NCBI GenBank assembly: GCA_016927755.1
Contig: JAFGLZ010000031.1
Location: forward strand, 62,001 to 126,000
Direction of reading: 5' to 3'
From: Phycisphaerae bacterium
GTDB taxonomy: Bacteria; Planctomycetota; Phycisphaerae; UBA1845; JAFGLZ01
DNA length: 64,000 nucleotides
Shown here piece by piece: positions 35,009 to 43,871 of this stretch; the first letter of the stretch is position 1; the number at the start of each line of letters is the position of its first letter. Under the pieces are notes generated by a model that was not told where the DNA came from, ran no database searches, and saw nothing but the letters and a program-made list of their open reading frames with translations. The translations under genes were made by a program, and so were the position numbers.

Positions 35009-36319
35009 ATGAAGCGGCAGCAGCGTCGTTCCGATGAGTCGGCAAGATCGATCAGCCGACGGACTTTCCTCAAGCGTTCCGCGGGGGCAACCACTATTGG
35101 GAGCGGTTTGATGCACATGATCGTCACGCGATCGGCCCCGGCGGCCGAGGCGAAGGAGTATCCGGCGGCCCGCGCCATGACCAAGCCGCCGAAGAACCAC
35201 TTCTTTGGCTACTACGACAAGTGTCCGTGGGACAAGACGGGTCGGTATCTGCTGTCGATGGAGATCGACTTCAACGACCGCCAGCCGAAGAAGGGCGAGG
35301 CGCTGACGGTCGGCATGGTCGACCTGAAGGACGACAAGAAGTACATCCCGCTGGACAAGACGCTGGCCTGGTGCTGGCAGCAGGGGACGATGTTGCAGTG
35401 GGTGGGCGCCGCGCCGGACCGCGAGATCATCTACAACGGCGTGGACGGCGACAGGTACGTCTCGATCATCCGCGACGTTCACAGCGGCAAGACGCGGACG
35501 CTGCCGCTGCCGATCTACGCGATCAGTAGCGACGGCACGCAGGCGGTGTCGCTCGATTTCGCGCGTACGGGACGGCTCCGCCCGGGGTACGGGTACATCG
35601 CCGTGCCAGAGAAGCACAAGGACGATCCGGCGCCGAAGGACGCAGGGGCGTACTGGATGGACCTGAAGACCGGCGAGCACAAGCTGGTCGTGTCGATCGC
35701 CGAGGCGGCGGCGAACGAGACGGACGACCGCTTCAAGGGGGCCAACCACTGGTTCAACCACATGCAGTTCAACCCTTCGGGCACTCGGTTCCTGTTCCTG
35801 CACCGCTGGAAGGGCAGTCAGCGGAGCTGGTGGACGCGGCTCTACACGTGCCGGCCCGACGGCAGCGATCCGCGGCTGGTCGCGGATACGGGCATGGTCT
35901 CGCACTTCGACTGGCGGGACGACAAGACGATCCTGGCGTGGGCGCGGCACAAGAACGGTCAGAACCACTTCTACCTGATCGACGCGCTGAACGGCGACAT
36001 GACGGTCATGGGCGAGGACGTGCTGACGTCCGACGGGCATTGCAGCTACTCTCCGGACCGCAAGTGGGTTCTCAACGACACGTATCCGCAGGGGAAGGAT
36101 CGGCTGCAGACGCTGATGCTCTACCGGCCGGCGGACAACAAGCGGATCGACATCGGCAAGTTCCACCTGCCCAAGAAGCTGACGGGCCCGTTCCGCGTCG
36201 ATCTGCACCCGCGGTGGAATCGTGACGGCACACAGGTGTGCTTCGACTCGGCACACGAGCCGCCGACGCGGCAGGTTTACGTCGTCGACGTGGGTGGGAT
36301 TACGAAGGGTACTTCCTAG
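35009..36319 (+). CDS. Tat-exported TolB-like propeller, oligogalacturonide-lyase-like
   Basis: 436 residues; GGGAG lies 8 bases before the ATG. The Tat signal is ISRRTFLKRS near 15. A propeller follows: HFFGYYDKCPWDKTGRYLL, WCWQQGTMLQWVG, ISSDGTQAVSLDF, NHWFNHMQFNPSGTRFLFLH, and YSPDRKWVLNDTYP near 345. The order and the H-x-Q-F-x-P-x-G-T motif recall oligogalacturonide lyases (PL22) and related planctomycetal propellers, where His and Gln bind Mn; assignment to PL22 is tentative. Its stop overlaps the stop of the next minus-strand gene in one CTAG at 36316-36319. Confidence 0.75.
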   Translation: MKRQQRRSDESARSISRRTFLKRSAGATTIGSGLMHMIVTRSAPAAEAKEYPAARAMTKPPKNHFFGYYDKCPWDKTGRYLLSMEIDFNDRQPKKGEALTVGMVDLKDDKKYIPLDKTLAWCWQQGTMLQWVGAAPDREIIYNGVDGDRYVSIIRDVHSGKTRTLPLPIYAISSDGTQAVSLDFARTGRLRPGYGYIAVPEKHKDDPAPKDAGAYWMDLKTGEHKLVVSIAEAAANETDDRFKGANHWFNHMQFNPSGTRFLFLHRWKGSQRSWWTRLYTCRPDGSDPRLVADTGMVSHFDWRDDKTILAWARHKNGQNHFYLIDALNGDMTVMGEDVLTSDGHCSYSPDRKWVLNDTYPQGKDRLQTLMLYRPADNKRIDIGKFHLPKKLTGPFRVDLHPRWNRDGTQVCFDSAHEPPTRQVYVVDVGGITKGTS

Positions 36320-37641
36320 CCGACCCAGAACACGCCGTTGGAGAGGATGTCGGTGTTCTTCTTGCCGCGGTCGCCGGCCAGGTACATGAGGCCCGGGCGC
36401 GCGACGCGGTTGTGGCCGGTGGGGCGCTCGATGCTGGGCATCCAGTGGCCGACGTTCGGGTCGATCTTCGAGACAATCCGCGTGGTGAAGCTCTCACCGG
36501 CGTCGGATGATTCGAGCCAGAGGATCTCGTTCTTCGTACCGCCCCAGCCCTGGCCCTTGTCCGGCTCGATCGGGTTGCCGGTCAGCGCAATACACCACCG
36601 CCCGTCCGCTCCGATCGTCAATCCGCCCGGCATGAAGGCGCACCAGTTGGGGAGGCGTTGCTGGATGTGCGGCAGGAGGGGGCGGTAGCGCCACTGTGCA
36701 TCCTTACCGAGACTTGCGATCCAGGCTTCGGCTGGCCGGAGCCCGCCGGCCGAGTAGAGCACGTGCGGCGTGCCCTTCGGATCGACGGCGATCGATCCGC
36801 ACCTCAGGCCGGGAAGCTTCTTGTCGCGGTCGTGGGCGATGGCGCTGACGGTGGCTCGGGTGGCGGGCAGCTCGATCGGCTTACCGTCGGGGGTCTGCCA
36901 GGTCTTGCCGTAGTCCGGGCTTGCCATGTATCCGACGGTATGGGCGTGGTCTCCGCTGTACATCCTCGTCGAGAGGTGGAGCGTTCGATGATCGGGCCCC
37001 CAGGCCAGGGCTTCCTGGAAGTGGGAGTATCCGGTCTTGTCCGACCGCATGATTGTCCGGGGGCCTTGCCAGTCCTTGCCGGGACGTTTCACGTACAGGC
37101 TCACGACCCAAGGCTTGGTCTTGTCGCCGCTTTCGCGGCAGGTCAGGTAGAGGGTGTCGTCGGGGCCGCAGACGAGCGTGGGGTAGGTGCACTTCTTGCC
37201 GAACTGGATCTCATTGTCCCAGGCGGAGGCATCGTTGGGGTGTGTCGAACGTCGGTACCGGAAGGGGTGGTGGTGCGGATAGTAGACGATGTGGAGGTAC
37301 CCCTTGGCGTCGACGGTCAGGGCCGGCCCGCCGTGGTTGTCGAAGGCCTTGCCGATGGTGACGATGGGCGACCATTGGCTCGTCTTGCGGTCGAGCGTTC
37401 GGATGCGAACGCGGAAACCGTCGTCAACGGAGTCGAGCCAGGTCACGTGCGTCTTGTCGCCGACGGTGACGATCTTGTTCGTCTCGGCGTATCCGGTGGC
37501 CCGGCCGCAGCCGTGGTCGGACAGCAGGAACGGTTGGGCCTGGGCCGCTTCCCTGGCCAGGAGCGCAGAGCCCCCCCCACCGAGCATGGAAACGCCGGCA
37601 GCGCCAGCCGCCACGTCCTTTAGAAAATCACGTCGTCGCAT
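36316..37641 (-). CDS. Tat-exported BNR_4-type beta-propeller protein
   Basis: 441 residues. The N-terminus MRRRDFLKDVAAGAAG is a typical Tat signal, to about residue 35. The core matches the BNR repeat family PF15892: DNHGGPALTVDAKGYLHIVY, PHHHPFRYRRS, GYMASPDYGKTWQTPDG and NEILWLESSDAGESFTTRI. Some members are PL24/PL25 ulvan lyases or rhamnogalacturonan-related enzymes, so action on a uronic-acid glycan is possible but not shown. It begins one base after the sialidase-like gene stops and is probably translated from the same message. Confidence 0.82.
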   Translation of the reverse strand: MRRRDFLKDVAAGAAGVSMLGGGGSALLAREAAQAQPFLLSDHGCGRATGYAETNKIVTVGDKTHVTWLDSVDDGFRVRIRTLDRKTSQWSPIVTIGKAFDNHGGPALTVDAKGYLHIVYYPHHHPFRYRRSTHPNDASAWDNEIQFGKKCTYPTLVCGPDDTLYLTCRESGDKTKPWVVSLYVKRPGKDWQGPRTIMRSDKTGYSHFQEALAWGPDHRTLHLSTRMYSGDHAHTVGYMASPDYGKTWQTPDGKPIELPATRATVSAIAHDRDKKLPGLRCGSIAVDPKGTPHVLYSAGGLRPAEAWIASLGKDAQWRYRPLLPHIQQRLPNWCAFMPGGLTIGADGRWCIALTGNPIEPDKGQGWGGTKNEILWLESSDAGESFTTRIVSKIDPNVGHWMPSIERPTGHNRVARPGLMYLAGDRGKKNTDILSNGVFWVG

Positions 37642-37642
37642 G

Positions 37643-38824
37643 TCACTCGTCCTTCTTCGGGTCGCCCTGGCGGACCCAGGCCTCGTTGAACCGGACGTAC
37701 TTGATCGACTTGCCCTCTGGGATGCTGTAGGTGTACGTCGCGTGCATCATGCCGTCGGCGTCCTGGAGGATCGACGGATAGGAGAAGGAGCCCTTTCCGA
37801 ACGGGACTCGCTCGATGTGTCGGGTCCACTTCCAGGTCTTACCCTCGTCGTCGGAGAGCGAAAGGGCGAGTTTGTGGCGTCCTTTCTTCGTGTCGTTGTA
37901 GATCAGTGCCCAGTGGCCGCTTGCCAGCTTGATCACCTCGACGCTCGAACCCTCGTTCGGCAGCGGGCTCGAGAAGACGGGGCCCCAGGTAAGCCCTTCG
38001 TCCTTGGATTCGCTGACTCGGATCTGCTTGGTGACGCCGTTCTCTCGCATCATGGCCACGAGGCTGCCGTCCTTTCGCTGGACGACGCTCGGCTGGATGT
38101 TTCCCCAGCCGATCAGGGGCTCGCTGATTTGCCAGGTCTGGCCGTCGTCGGCGGTGATAGCCATGATGGAGATGGAGAACGTGTCGCAATAGAGCGGCAG
38201 GATCCACTTGCCGCCCGGCAATCGCGTGGCATGGACGCGAGGCATCCAGCCGAGGCGGTGGTAGAGCTTCTGGGGGAACTTCTCGACGGTGGGTTTGTAC
38301 CACTTCCCGAGGGCCTGTTGCACGAAGTCGGGCATCTGCTTTAGCGCGGCGTCGAGGCGCTCGCCGAGGTCCTTGGGCGTGATGTGCAGGACGCCTTGCC
38401 AACTCCACACGGGCGGCTTGTCGGGCGAGACCCAGTCGGACGAGAGGCGGTACTTGAGGAGGGCCGACTCCCAGTGATTGTCCAGGATCGTGGGCCAGAT
38501 GAGCCAGAGCCGTCCCTTGCCGTCGACGTGCATGATGGGATTGCAGTCCGGGTAGTTGGGCGTGTCGGCCATGACGAACCTCGGGCACCAGCCGGGCTTG
38601 CCCGGTTGCTTTCGGGCGCCCATGATGGCCACGTCGTCGGCGGACCGCTCCCCGGAGCCGCGGTACCAGCAGACGAGCAGCGATTTGTCTGGGGCTTTGA
38701 CGACGCACGAGGAGTGATTGTGCTTCTGTTCGAGGGGGAAGATGAGTTCGGCGCCGTAGGCGGGGGCGTCGGCGGTCGCCGCCACGACGGCGGCTACGAG
38801 CCAGAGAGCAAACGTGATCATCAT
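37643..38824 (-). CDS. secreted sialidase-like (BNR/Asp-box) enzyme
   Basis: 393 residues with a signal peptide to about residue 23 (VAAVVAATADAPAYG-A). Three Asp boxes are visible: TADDGQTW, SKDEGLTW and SDDEGKTW, the hallmark of six-bladed sialidase folds (PF13088). An Arg in VCWYRGSGER near 52 could be the first of the arginine triad, but the catalytic Tyr/Glu pair was not verified. Related Planctomycetota proteins are often called exo-alpha-sialidase without proof. It sits in a seven-gene minus-strand run between the DUF433 gene and the BNR_4 gene. Confidence 0.82.
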   Translation of the reverse strand: MMITFALWLVAAVVAATADAPAYGAELIFPLEQKHNHSSCVVKAPDKSLLVCWYRGSGERSADDVAIMGARKQPGKPGWCPRFVMADTPNYPDCNPIMHVDGKGRLWLIWPTILDNHWESALLKYRLSSDWVSPDKPPVWSWQGVLHITPKDLGERLDAALKQMPDFVQQALGKWYKPTVEKFPQKLYHRLGWMPRVHATRLPGGKWILPLYCDTFSISIMAITADDGQTWQISEPLIGWGNIQPSVVQRKDGSLVAMMRENGVTKQIRVSESKDEGLTWGPVFSSPLPNEGSSVEVIKLASGHWALIYNDTKKGRHKLALSLSDDEGKTWKWTRHIERVPFGKGSFSYPSILQDADGMMHATYTYSIPEGKSIKYVRFNEAWVRQGDPKKDE

Positions 38825-38985
38825 GTCACCCTTTCCCGTTGCGGCTCGCTAATGGGTTCGGAAGCGGCGCGGCGTCTCGCGTCGGTACCGCTCACACGGA
38901 TGATCCTTAGCGGAAAACGACGACTGTCTCAAGTCGCCAGCTACCCAGGATGGTCTTGAGGACGCAGGGCAAATTCGAATAGCAG

Positions 38986-39210
38986 CTAGCTGTCGTGCGA
39001 CTCCGCAATCCGCATCGCGAAGACGAGACACGCGTGAACGTCTTCACACTCCAATCCGGGGTAGCGCTCGAGGATCGTCTCGATGGAGTCACCAGCGGCG
39101 AGCATGCTGAGCACGTCCGCAACCGCCAGGGAGTATCCGCGAATGATGGGTCGGCCTCCCAGAATCTTGGGGTCGGACGTGATGCGTTTCAGAAGCTCGT
39201 CCTTGTTCAT
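38986..39210 (-). CDS. DUF433 family protein, antitoxin-like
   Basis: 74 residues; AGGAGG lies 8 bases before the ATG. The sequence has the family core: DPKILGGRPIIRGYSLAVADVLSMLA and SIETILERYPGLECEDVHACL. DUF433 proteins have a small winged-helix fold and are usually the antitoxin half next to a DUF5615 PIN-like toxin gene. No intact toxin frame was found in the 160 bases downstream, so this copy appears to be orphaned inside a glycan operon. It may be a passive passenger or a solitary regulator. Confidence 0.85.
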   Translation of the reverse strand: MNKDELLKRITSDPKILGGRPIIRGYSLAVADVLSMLAAGDSIETILERYPGLECEDVHACLVFAMRIAESHDS

Positions 39211-39251
39211 CTCTGGCCTCCTGGTACCTATCCGGATTGCGCCATGGTGTC

Positions 39252-40502
39252 TCAGCGATCCTCCAGGACGCTGATCTTCCCTACCAGCAGCAGATCTGGG
39301 TGGTGGCCGTAGGGTTCGCCCTCGACGATGCCGCCGCCGGTCTCGCCGCCGATGAGGAAGGCTTCGCCGCCTTGGACAACGGCCATCGGCAGGTTGTTGT
39401 TGATGGGGAGCGAGTCCGCACGTCCGAAGCGGTCGGTCTTCGTGTCGTAGACGAACACGTCGTTGTGGTAGTCGCCCTTGCCCTGGAACCTACCGGCCTG
39501 GCCGTACTTGGGATGGATGGCGCCGTCGGGACCGGCGACGTGGGCGTATTGGTGTCCGCCGAACATGAGGACGTAGCGGTCGTTGTAGGCGATGGCGCCG
39601 CTGGGGTAGTTGCCCGTGGAGATCGGCAGGTCGCGGATTCGCGACCACTTGTTCGTGGTGGGATTGTACACCCAGTTGTCGACGACGGTGCAGTATCCGT
39701 AGTTCTTGCCGTCTCGGGTGAGATCGCCTGTTGCGCCGCCGATCACGTAGAGCTTGCCGGCGACCGCCGCGGTGGCCGCCACCCAACGGGGCGTGCCAGG
39801 GCACTTTGGGAGTTCCTTCCAGCCCGCGGCAAGATCGCGCGTGTCGATCGTCAGCAGGCGGGCTCCCAGCCGTGGGGTCTTCCCGGAACGATCGGCGTCG
39901 GTGTAGAAGCGCTCCCTGTCATAGTCCGCGCCGCCGTGGACGTAGATCCTCGGACCGATCGCGGCAATCCCGCTCGAACAGATCGGCCAGGGGAGCGGCG
40001 GCAAGGGCTCCCACGTCCATGTGCCGTTTTTGCGCAGAAGCCGGTAGCCGTCGCTATAGCAGTATGGCGGCGAGTAGCTGAATCCGCCCCAGCAGTACAG
40101 CGCGTCGGCCACGACGATGGCGAAGTTCTCCTGCCGAGCCGGGCCGGGGAAGTCTGGGAGCACTTTCCACCCCGCCCCTCGATCGGCCAAGTCTAGCCCC
40201 CAGACCTTCTTGAAGAAGCCGCGAGGGTACTTGTCGGGCTTGGCGGGGATGGCCTTGCCGCTGCAGAATCCGCATGCGGTGACCAGCGTGTTGTGCAGGA
40301 TGCCGCCGTCGCTGTCCTGGAAACCCTGCGGTAGATTCGGTCCGCGCGTCCACCGGATCTTCAGCATGGGTTTCAACGTCTTCCGCGGCTGTGGAGACGG
40401 GGGCGTTTCATCGCTCTCTCGCTGGTTGTCGGCCACGGCGGGGCAAGCGCAAGCAAGCATTATTGCCGCAACGACGCCCCATCTTTCGAAATAACACCTC
40501 AT
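39252..40502 (-). CDS. secreted Kelch-repeat beta-propeller protein
   Basis: 416 residues; GAGGTG lies 6 bases before the ATG. A signal peptide covers about 1-24 (VVAAIMLACACPAVA-D). Kelch units show the G-G doublet and downstream W: ALYCWGGFSYSPP, RIYVHGGADYDRE, KLYVIGGATGDLT, YVLMFGGHQYAHV and AFLIGGETGGG. The set suits a six-bladed propeller like sialate mutarotase NanM or galactose oxidase without its copper motif. Given the nearby sialidase-like gene a mutarotase role is a fair guess, not more. It starts 9 bases after the DUF4091 gene stops. Confidence 0.82.
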   Translation of the reverse strand: MRCYFERWGVVAAIMLACACPAVADNQRESDETPPSPQPRKTLKPMLKIRWTRGPNLPQGFQDSDGGILHNTLVTACGFCSGKAIPAKPDKYPRGFFKKVWGLDLADRGAGWKVLPDFPGPARQENFAIVVADALYCWGGFSYSPPYCYSDGYRLLRKNGTWTWEPLPPLPWPICSSGIAAIGPRIYVHGGADYDRERFYTDADRSGKTPRLGARLLTIDTRDLAAGWKELPKCPGTPRWVAATAAVAGKLYVIGGATGDLTRDGKNYGYCTVVDNWVYNPTTNKWSRIRDLPISTGNYPSGAIAYNDRYVLMFGGHQYAHVAGPDGAIHPKYGQAGRFQGKGDYHNDVFVYDTKTDRFGRADSLPINNNLPMAVVQGGEAFLIGGETGGGIVEGEPYGHHPDLLLVGKISVLEDR

Positions 40503-40511
40503 CTTGTCACC

Positions 40512-41108
40512 TCACTTGCCGCTGGGAAACAGCAGGCGCTTGCGCATCGACGTGAACCACCTTGCATCCTTGGGGAACCGGTCGAAGTCCTTCAAGGCAG
40601 ACAGCATCGGTCCGTTGCGATCGACGCCGAGCGTCTGAAGCAGCGCGTAATCTTGGAGCGACTCGGCGAAGACCTCCCACCGGATCGAGTCGATCGGGCC
40701 GTCGGGGCCCGGGTAGACTTGGAACGTGTCGCCATAGGCCCAGCCCGGCCAGGCCAGCCCGTCGCTGACGGTGAACGGATCGATCATCTGTCGGGTCTGG
40801 CTCTTGTACCAGTAGTTGTAGCCCCAGTGGAGGAATCCGCCGACGCCGTCCAGCTCGTCGGCCGGCGTGTCGGTGTTGTGATGCGGCACGGGCACACATC
40901 CGACGCGGCGAACGCGGACGGACAGCCCCCCTGCCGCGGCCGCCTCGACGGCGACTTCGCGCGGCTTGGCGCCGCTGACGCGGAGACACGCCTGGAACGA
41001 AACGCGCTCGCCCCTTGCGGCCAGGACGTCGATCGCCCGCCGTCCACTTGCGCGGCCCAAGGGGAACTGCCGCCGGAGAGAGCTGCTCAGCCAGACCTTG
41101 ACGCTCAC
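40512..41108 (-). pseudogene. DUF4091-type glycoside hydrolase with its central catalytic region deleted
   Basis: 198 residues from a GTG at 41108 with GGAGG 8 bases upstream. Residues 1-88 match the N-terminal sandwich of DUF4091 proteins (VSFQACLRV, RRVGCVPVPHHNTDTP). Residues 91-198 match the extreme C-terminal part (GFLHWGYNYWY, WPGWAYGDTF, YPGPDGPIDSIRWEVFAESL). In known members these are separated by several hundred residues forming a TIM barrel; here they join in frame near residues 88-91 (about 40835-40850) at a Gly-rich stretch. No frameshift is present. It is either a real deletion leaving a small domain-only product or an assembly collapse. The next gene starts 9 bases later. Confidence 0.78.
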
Positions 41109-41186
41109 GAAGCACACCTCCACCCAAAACAACGAGGGACGGATCTCATTCGGCAAGCATGAGCAGGTTACGCGGTGTTGAGGGAC

Positions 41187-41218
41187 AAGTCGACACGTCG
41201 ACAAGTCGAAAAGCCGAC
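41187..41218. repeat. 8-base degenerate tandem repeat, four copies
   Basis: Four consecutive 8-base units of the type AAGTCGAC vary at one or two positions each. They lie in the 221-base gap between the ceramidase stop and the DUF4091 start. This may be simple slippage or clustered binding sites. Confidence 0.6.
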
Positions 41219-41329
41219 ATGAGCGAACGCGGAGGGGCATGCACTCCTCGGTTCGCGATTGCGCAACGATGGGAGCTGAGCGGCCGGCGAGCACCTAGGT
41301 CTCGTCCTGTATGTCGTCTACCGCGTTTT

Positions 41330-42646
41330 CTACTGCTTCAGGCTCGTCACGCCGCTCTCGGTGGCGCTAAGAAGCGTTTGGGCGAGCGTCGGGCCGTAGA
41401 AGGTGACGCTGGATTCGTAGCCGCCCTTGGCGTACTCCTCGGCGGAGATGATGTAGCTGATCCACTCGTTGGCCAGGCCGCCGATGACCACGTGCTTGAT
41501 GCCGGTGATTTCGCGGAGCTTCGCCTTGAGGCCCATGCCCAGCCCGGCGGCCAGCTCGCCGGGAATGCCGACGATCAGAAGGTCGCCGATGCGGAGGAAG
41601 CCGATCTCGGTCACGGGGGGGACGAAGACGGTCAGGATGGTCTGCATGGTCTCCGGGTCGAGCCCGTACTCCTTGCCGCCGGTTTCCATGAAATCGGGGT
41701 GGTACGTGGGTTTGGGCAGCTTGAGACGCTTGCGGTGGTAGTCGAGGACGGCCGATGGCGACGGGGCGGTCTTGCCCCACTGTCGCCAGGCGACCAGCGC
41801 CAGCTCGCGTCCGTAGCGCTCGGCCTTCTCCCAGTTGCTGTCGCCCGAGTCGGGACGGGCCACCGGCGACTGATCGCCTTGCGCCCCGTTGTAGTACATG
41901 GCGGTGACGCCGTCGCCAATGAGCGTCTCCAGCGTTCGCTGAAGGTGTCCGGGCCAGCCGCCGGAGAACATCATGTCGACGTCGTCCATGAAGGTCGGAT
42001 GGGCGGTCCAGTTGACGAGGACGGCGAGCGGCTTGCCGTCGGTCTTGTCCAGCCGGGTAACCGTCAGCTCCGGGTCGGACGTCTTGCTGTCCTTGCGGCG
42101 GTTTCGATTCCAGCCGTTGATGTCGATACTGGTCGTGCCGACCTTGACGGGGACGGGCTTAGCGTCAGCCTGTGTGATCACCTTGGCGAGATTGGCGATG
42201 GTCAGGTCGTAGAGTTCCTTGTGGAAGATGCCCAGCTCGGGAATCTTGAGGACGTTCTTGGGATTGATGGCCGTCATGTCGATGCTGGTGTGGGAGTGGC
42301 TGGGCAGCAGCATGACCTGATCGCTCGTCCAACCCGACTCCTCAAGCGCCTTGAGGACGGCCTGCTTGAAGCCGGGTGGAAAGGCCAGGACGTCGGCGGT
42401 GACGAGCGCGAACCGCTTGGTCCCATCGGATAGGACGAGGGCCTTGGCGAAGATGCGATCATGTACGCCTTCGGCGGGCTTGTTCTTCCTCGCCCCGTAT
42501 CCGCCCAGCGACGCCTTCATGCTCATGGGCGGGGTCAGGTCGACGCACGCCACGCCCGCGGTCAGCTCCCCGGCGAGGGCCGAGGCGGCTCCGCCCGCTG
42601 CCAGACAAATCGCCATCAGCACGGTTCCCATCCGACTCACGGTCAT
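41330..42646 (-). CDS. secreted neutral/alkaline ceramidase family protein
   Basis: 438 residues; the ATG at 42646 has GGGGAGG 3-5 bases upstream and opens a signal peptide to about residue 25. The sequence follows PF04734: TAGVACVDLTPP at 27, a zinc-site SHSHTS near 116, NWTAHPTFM near 223, and YYNGAQGDQSP near 252 where the catalytic Ser normally lies. It is shorter than classical ceramidases because the C-terminal sandwich is missing, which is usual for bacterial relatives in this phylum. The classical substrate is the amide of ceramide; many bacterial homologues may act on other amides. It begins 132 bases after the amidohydrolase-like gene. Confidence 0.88.
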   Translation of the reverse strand: MTVSRMGTVLMAICLAAGGAASALAGELTAGVACVDLTPPMSMKASLGGYGARKNKPAEGVHDRIFAKALVLSDGTKRFALVTADVLAFPPGFKQAVLKALEESGWTSDQVMLLPSHSHTSIDMTAINPKNVLKIPELGIFHKELYDLTIANLAKVITQADAKPVPVKVGTTSIDINGWNRNRRKDSKTSDPELTVTRLDKTDGKPLAVLVNWTAHPTFMDDVDMMFSGGWPGHLQRTLETLIGDGVTAMYYNGAQGDQSPVARPDSGDSNWEKAERYGRELALVAWRQWGKTAPSPSAVLDYHRKRLKLPKPTYHPDFMETGGKEYGLDPETMQTILTVFVPPVTEIGFLRIGDLLIVGIPGELAAGLGMGLKAKLREITGIKHVVIGGLANEWISYIISAEEYAKGGYESSVTFYGPTLAQTLLSATESGVTSLKQ

Positions 42647-42778
42647 GACCTCCCCACGTGTTTCCACGGGATTGCGCCTCGCTTGGCACGAGGACGTGCC
42701 TGGAACATCAACCCGCCTTCGGTTGGATGACGAGCGCGGGCCGAGCCATCCATTGCGCCCCGCCAAGGCCAGCGACGC

Positions 42779-43741
42779 CTACAGCTTGTAGAGGCGCTTG
42801 GCGTTGTCATACGTCCACTTCTTGATCGTCTCGGGCCTGAGCGGTAGCGACCTAGCCTCCTCGATCACGATCTCCAGGGGCAAGCCGAGCAGCGGCCAGA
42901 GGCTGCCGAACAAGACCTTGTCGGCGATCGTCGTATCGCCGTAACAGAGGAGTGGCTCCCAACCGCTGCCGGGGCTGGCGAGGTGTTTATACCGAAAGGC
43001 CGACGGCTCGAGATAGACGTTCGGATGCCGCCACGCGACGGCGACGGCCTCGGCGACCCACGGCCAGCCGCCGTGGCCGAGGACGATCCGGAGATCCGGC
43101 CAGCGGCAGGCGACGCGATCCGCATGGCTGGGATGGCAGAAATCCGCCGGGTGTCGGTCGGACCAGGTATTGACCGTGTGGATCCAGACCGGCAGGTCCA
43201 GCTCGAGACAGGTCTCGTAGATCGGCTGGTAGTCCGCATCTTCGGCGACGCGACCGTCCACGATCGGCAACAGGCACACGCCGGTGAGTCCGATCCGCTC
43301 GTGGTCTCGGGCGATCGTTTCCGGCCGGTCGGGGATGTTGGGATCGTAGCTGGGGATGGGCAGAAACCGCCGGGGATAGCGGCGGCAGTGCTCGGCCAGC
43401 ACCTCCAGGGCCGTCGGCGGTCCCCGGTGATCGACGTGCACCCAGACGCCGACGGCCTCGACGCCCATGGCGTCGAGTGAGGTGACGTAGTCGTCTACGG
43501 ACGGGAGGATGACGGCGATGGCCTCGACCCACTCCTCGAGGATCTGATCGACGGGCTCGTGCTCGAGGCGGGCGAACAGGTCACCGACGGTCTGGCCGGT
43601 AAGGCCAGCGAAGCCGCGTCCGAACATGCGGACGTACCCACCGAACCGGCCGAAGCATCTGAGCCAGCTCTGAATCACGGCCGCGTCCGGGATGGCGCCA
43701 AATGTATCGATCAGCAAGACGGGGGTCTCCGGCGTCGCCAT
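42779..43741 (-). CDS. amidohydrolase-fold protein (PF04909-like) lacking metal-binding residues
   Basis: 320 residues, no signal peptide. The fold is a TIM barrel of the ACMSD/amidohydrolase-2 group: VEAVGVWVHVDH near 95, WIHTVN with His188, LGHGGWPWV with His223, and the closing segment KVLFGSLWP near 277. Family members have H-x-H at the end of strand 1 and G-S-D-x-P at strand 8. Here strand 1 reads LIDTFGAIPD and position 281 is Leu instead of Asp. Loss of both the metal pair and the catalytic Asp predicts a non-hydrolytic protein. It leads the minus-strand glycan run. Confidence 0.83.
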   Translation of the reverse strand: MATPETPVLLIDTFGAIPDAAVIQSWLRCFGRFGGYVRMFGRGFAGLTGQTVGDLFARLEHEPVDQILEEWVEAIAVILPSVDDYVTSLDAMGVEAVGVWVHVDHRGPPTALEVLAEHCRRYPRRFLPIPSYDPNIPDRPETIARDHERIGLTGVCLLPIVDGRVAEDADYQPIYETCLELDLPVWIHTVNTWSDRHPADFCHPSHADRVACRWPDLRIVLGHGGWPWVAEAVAVAWRHPNVYLEPSAFRYKHLASPGSGWEPLLCYGDTTIADKVLFGSLWPLLGLPLEIVIEEARSLPLRPETIKKWTYDNAKRLYKL

Positions 43742-43871
43742 ATTGCATCGTGGGGCAAAAGCGGGGAACAGTCAAGGTTGCGGCGGCGGACTCGCGCCGT
43801 GGGATTGCCCTTGACGAGCGGCCTCATATCGAGGTTCATGTAGACCGCTCTGCTTGAACGAAAGGAGTACC

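Noticed and set aside
34841-36256. Upstream extension of the minus-strand frame that ends at 33353
   Set aside because: The frame stays open for nearly 970 codons, but above 34840 it is antisense to the propeller gene at 35009-36319 and shows Arg/Val-rich nonsense composition. The signal peptide marks the true start at 34840.
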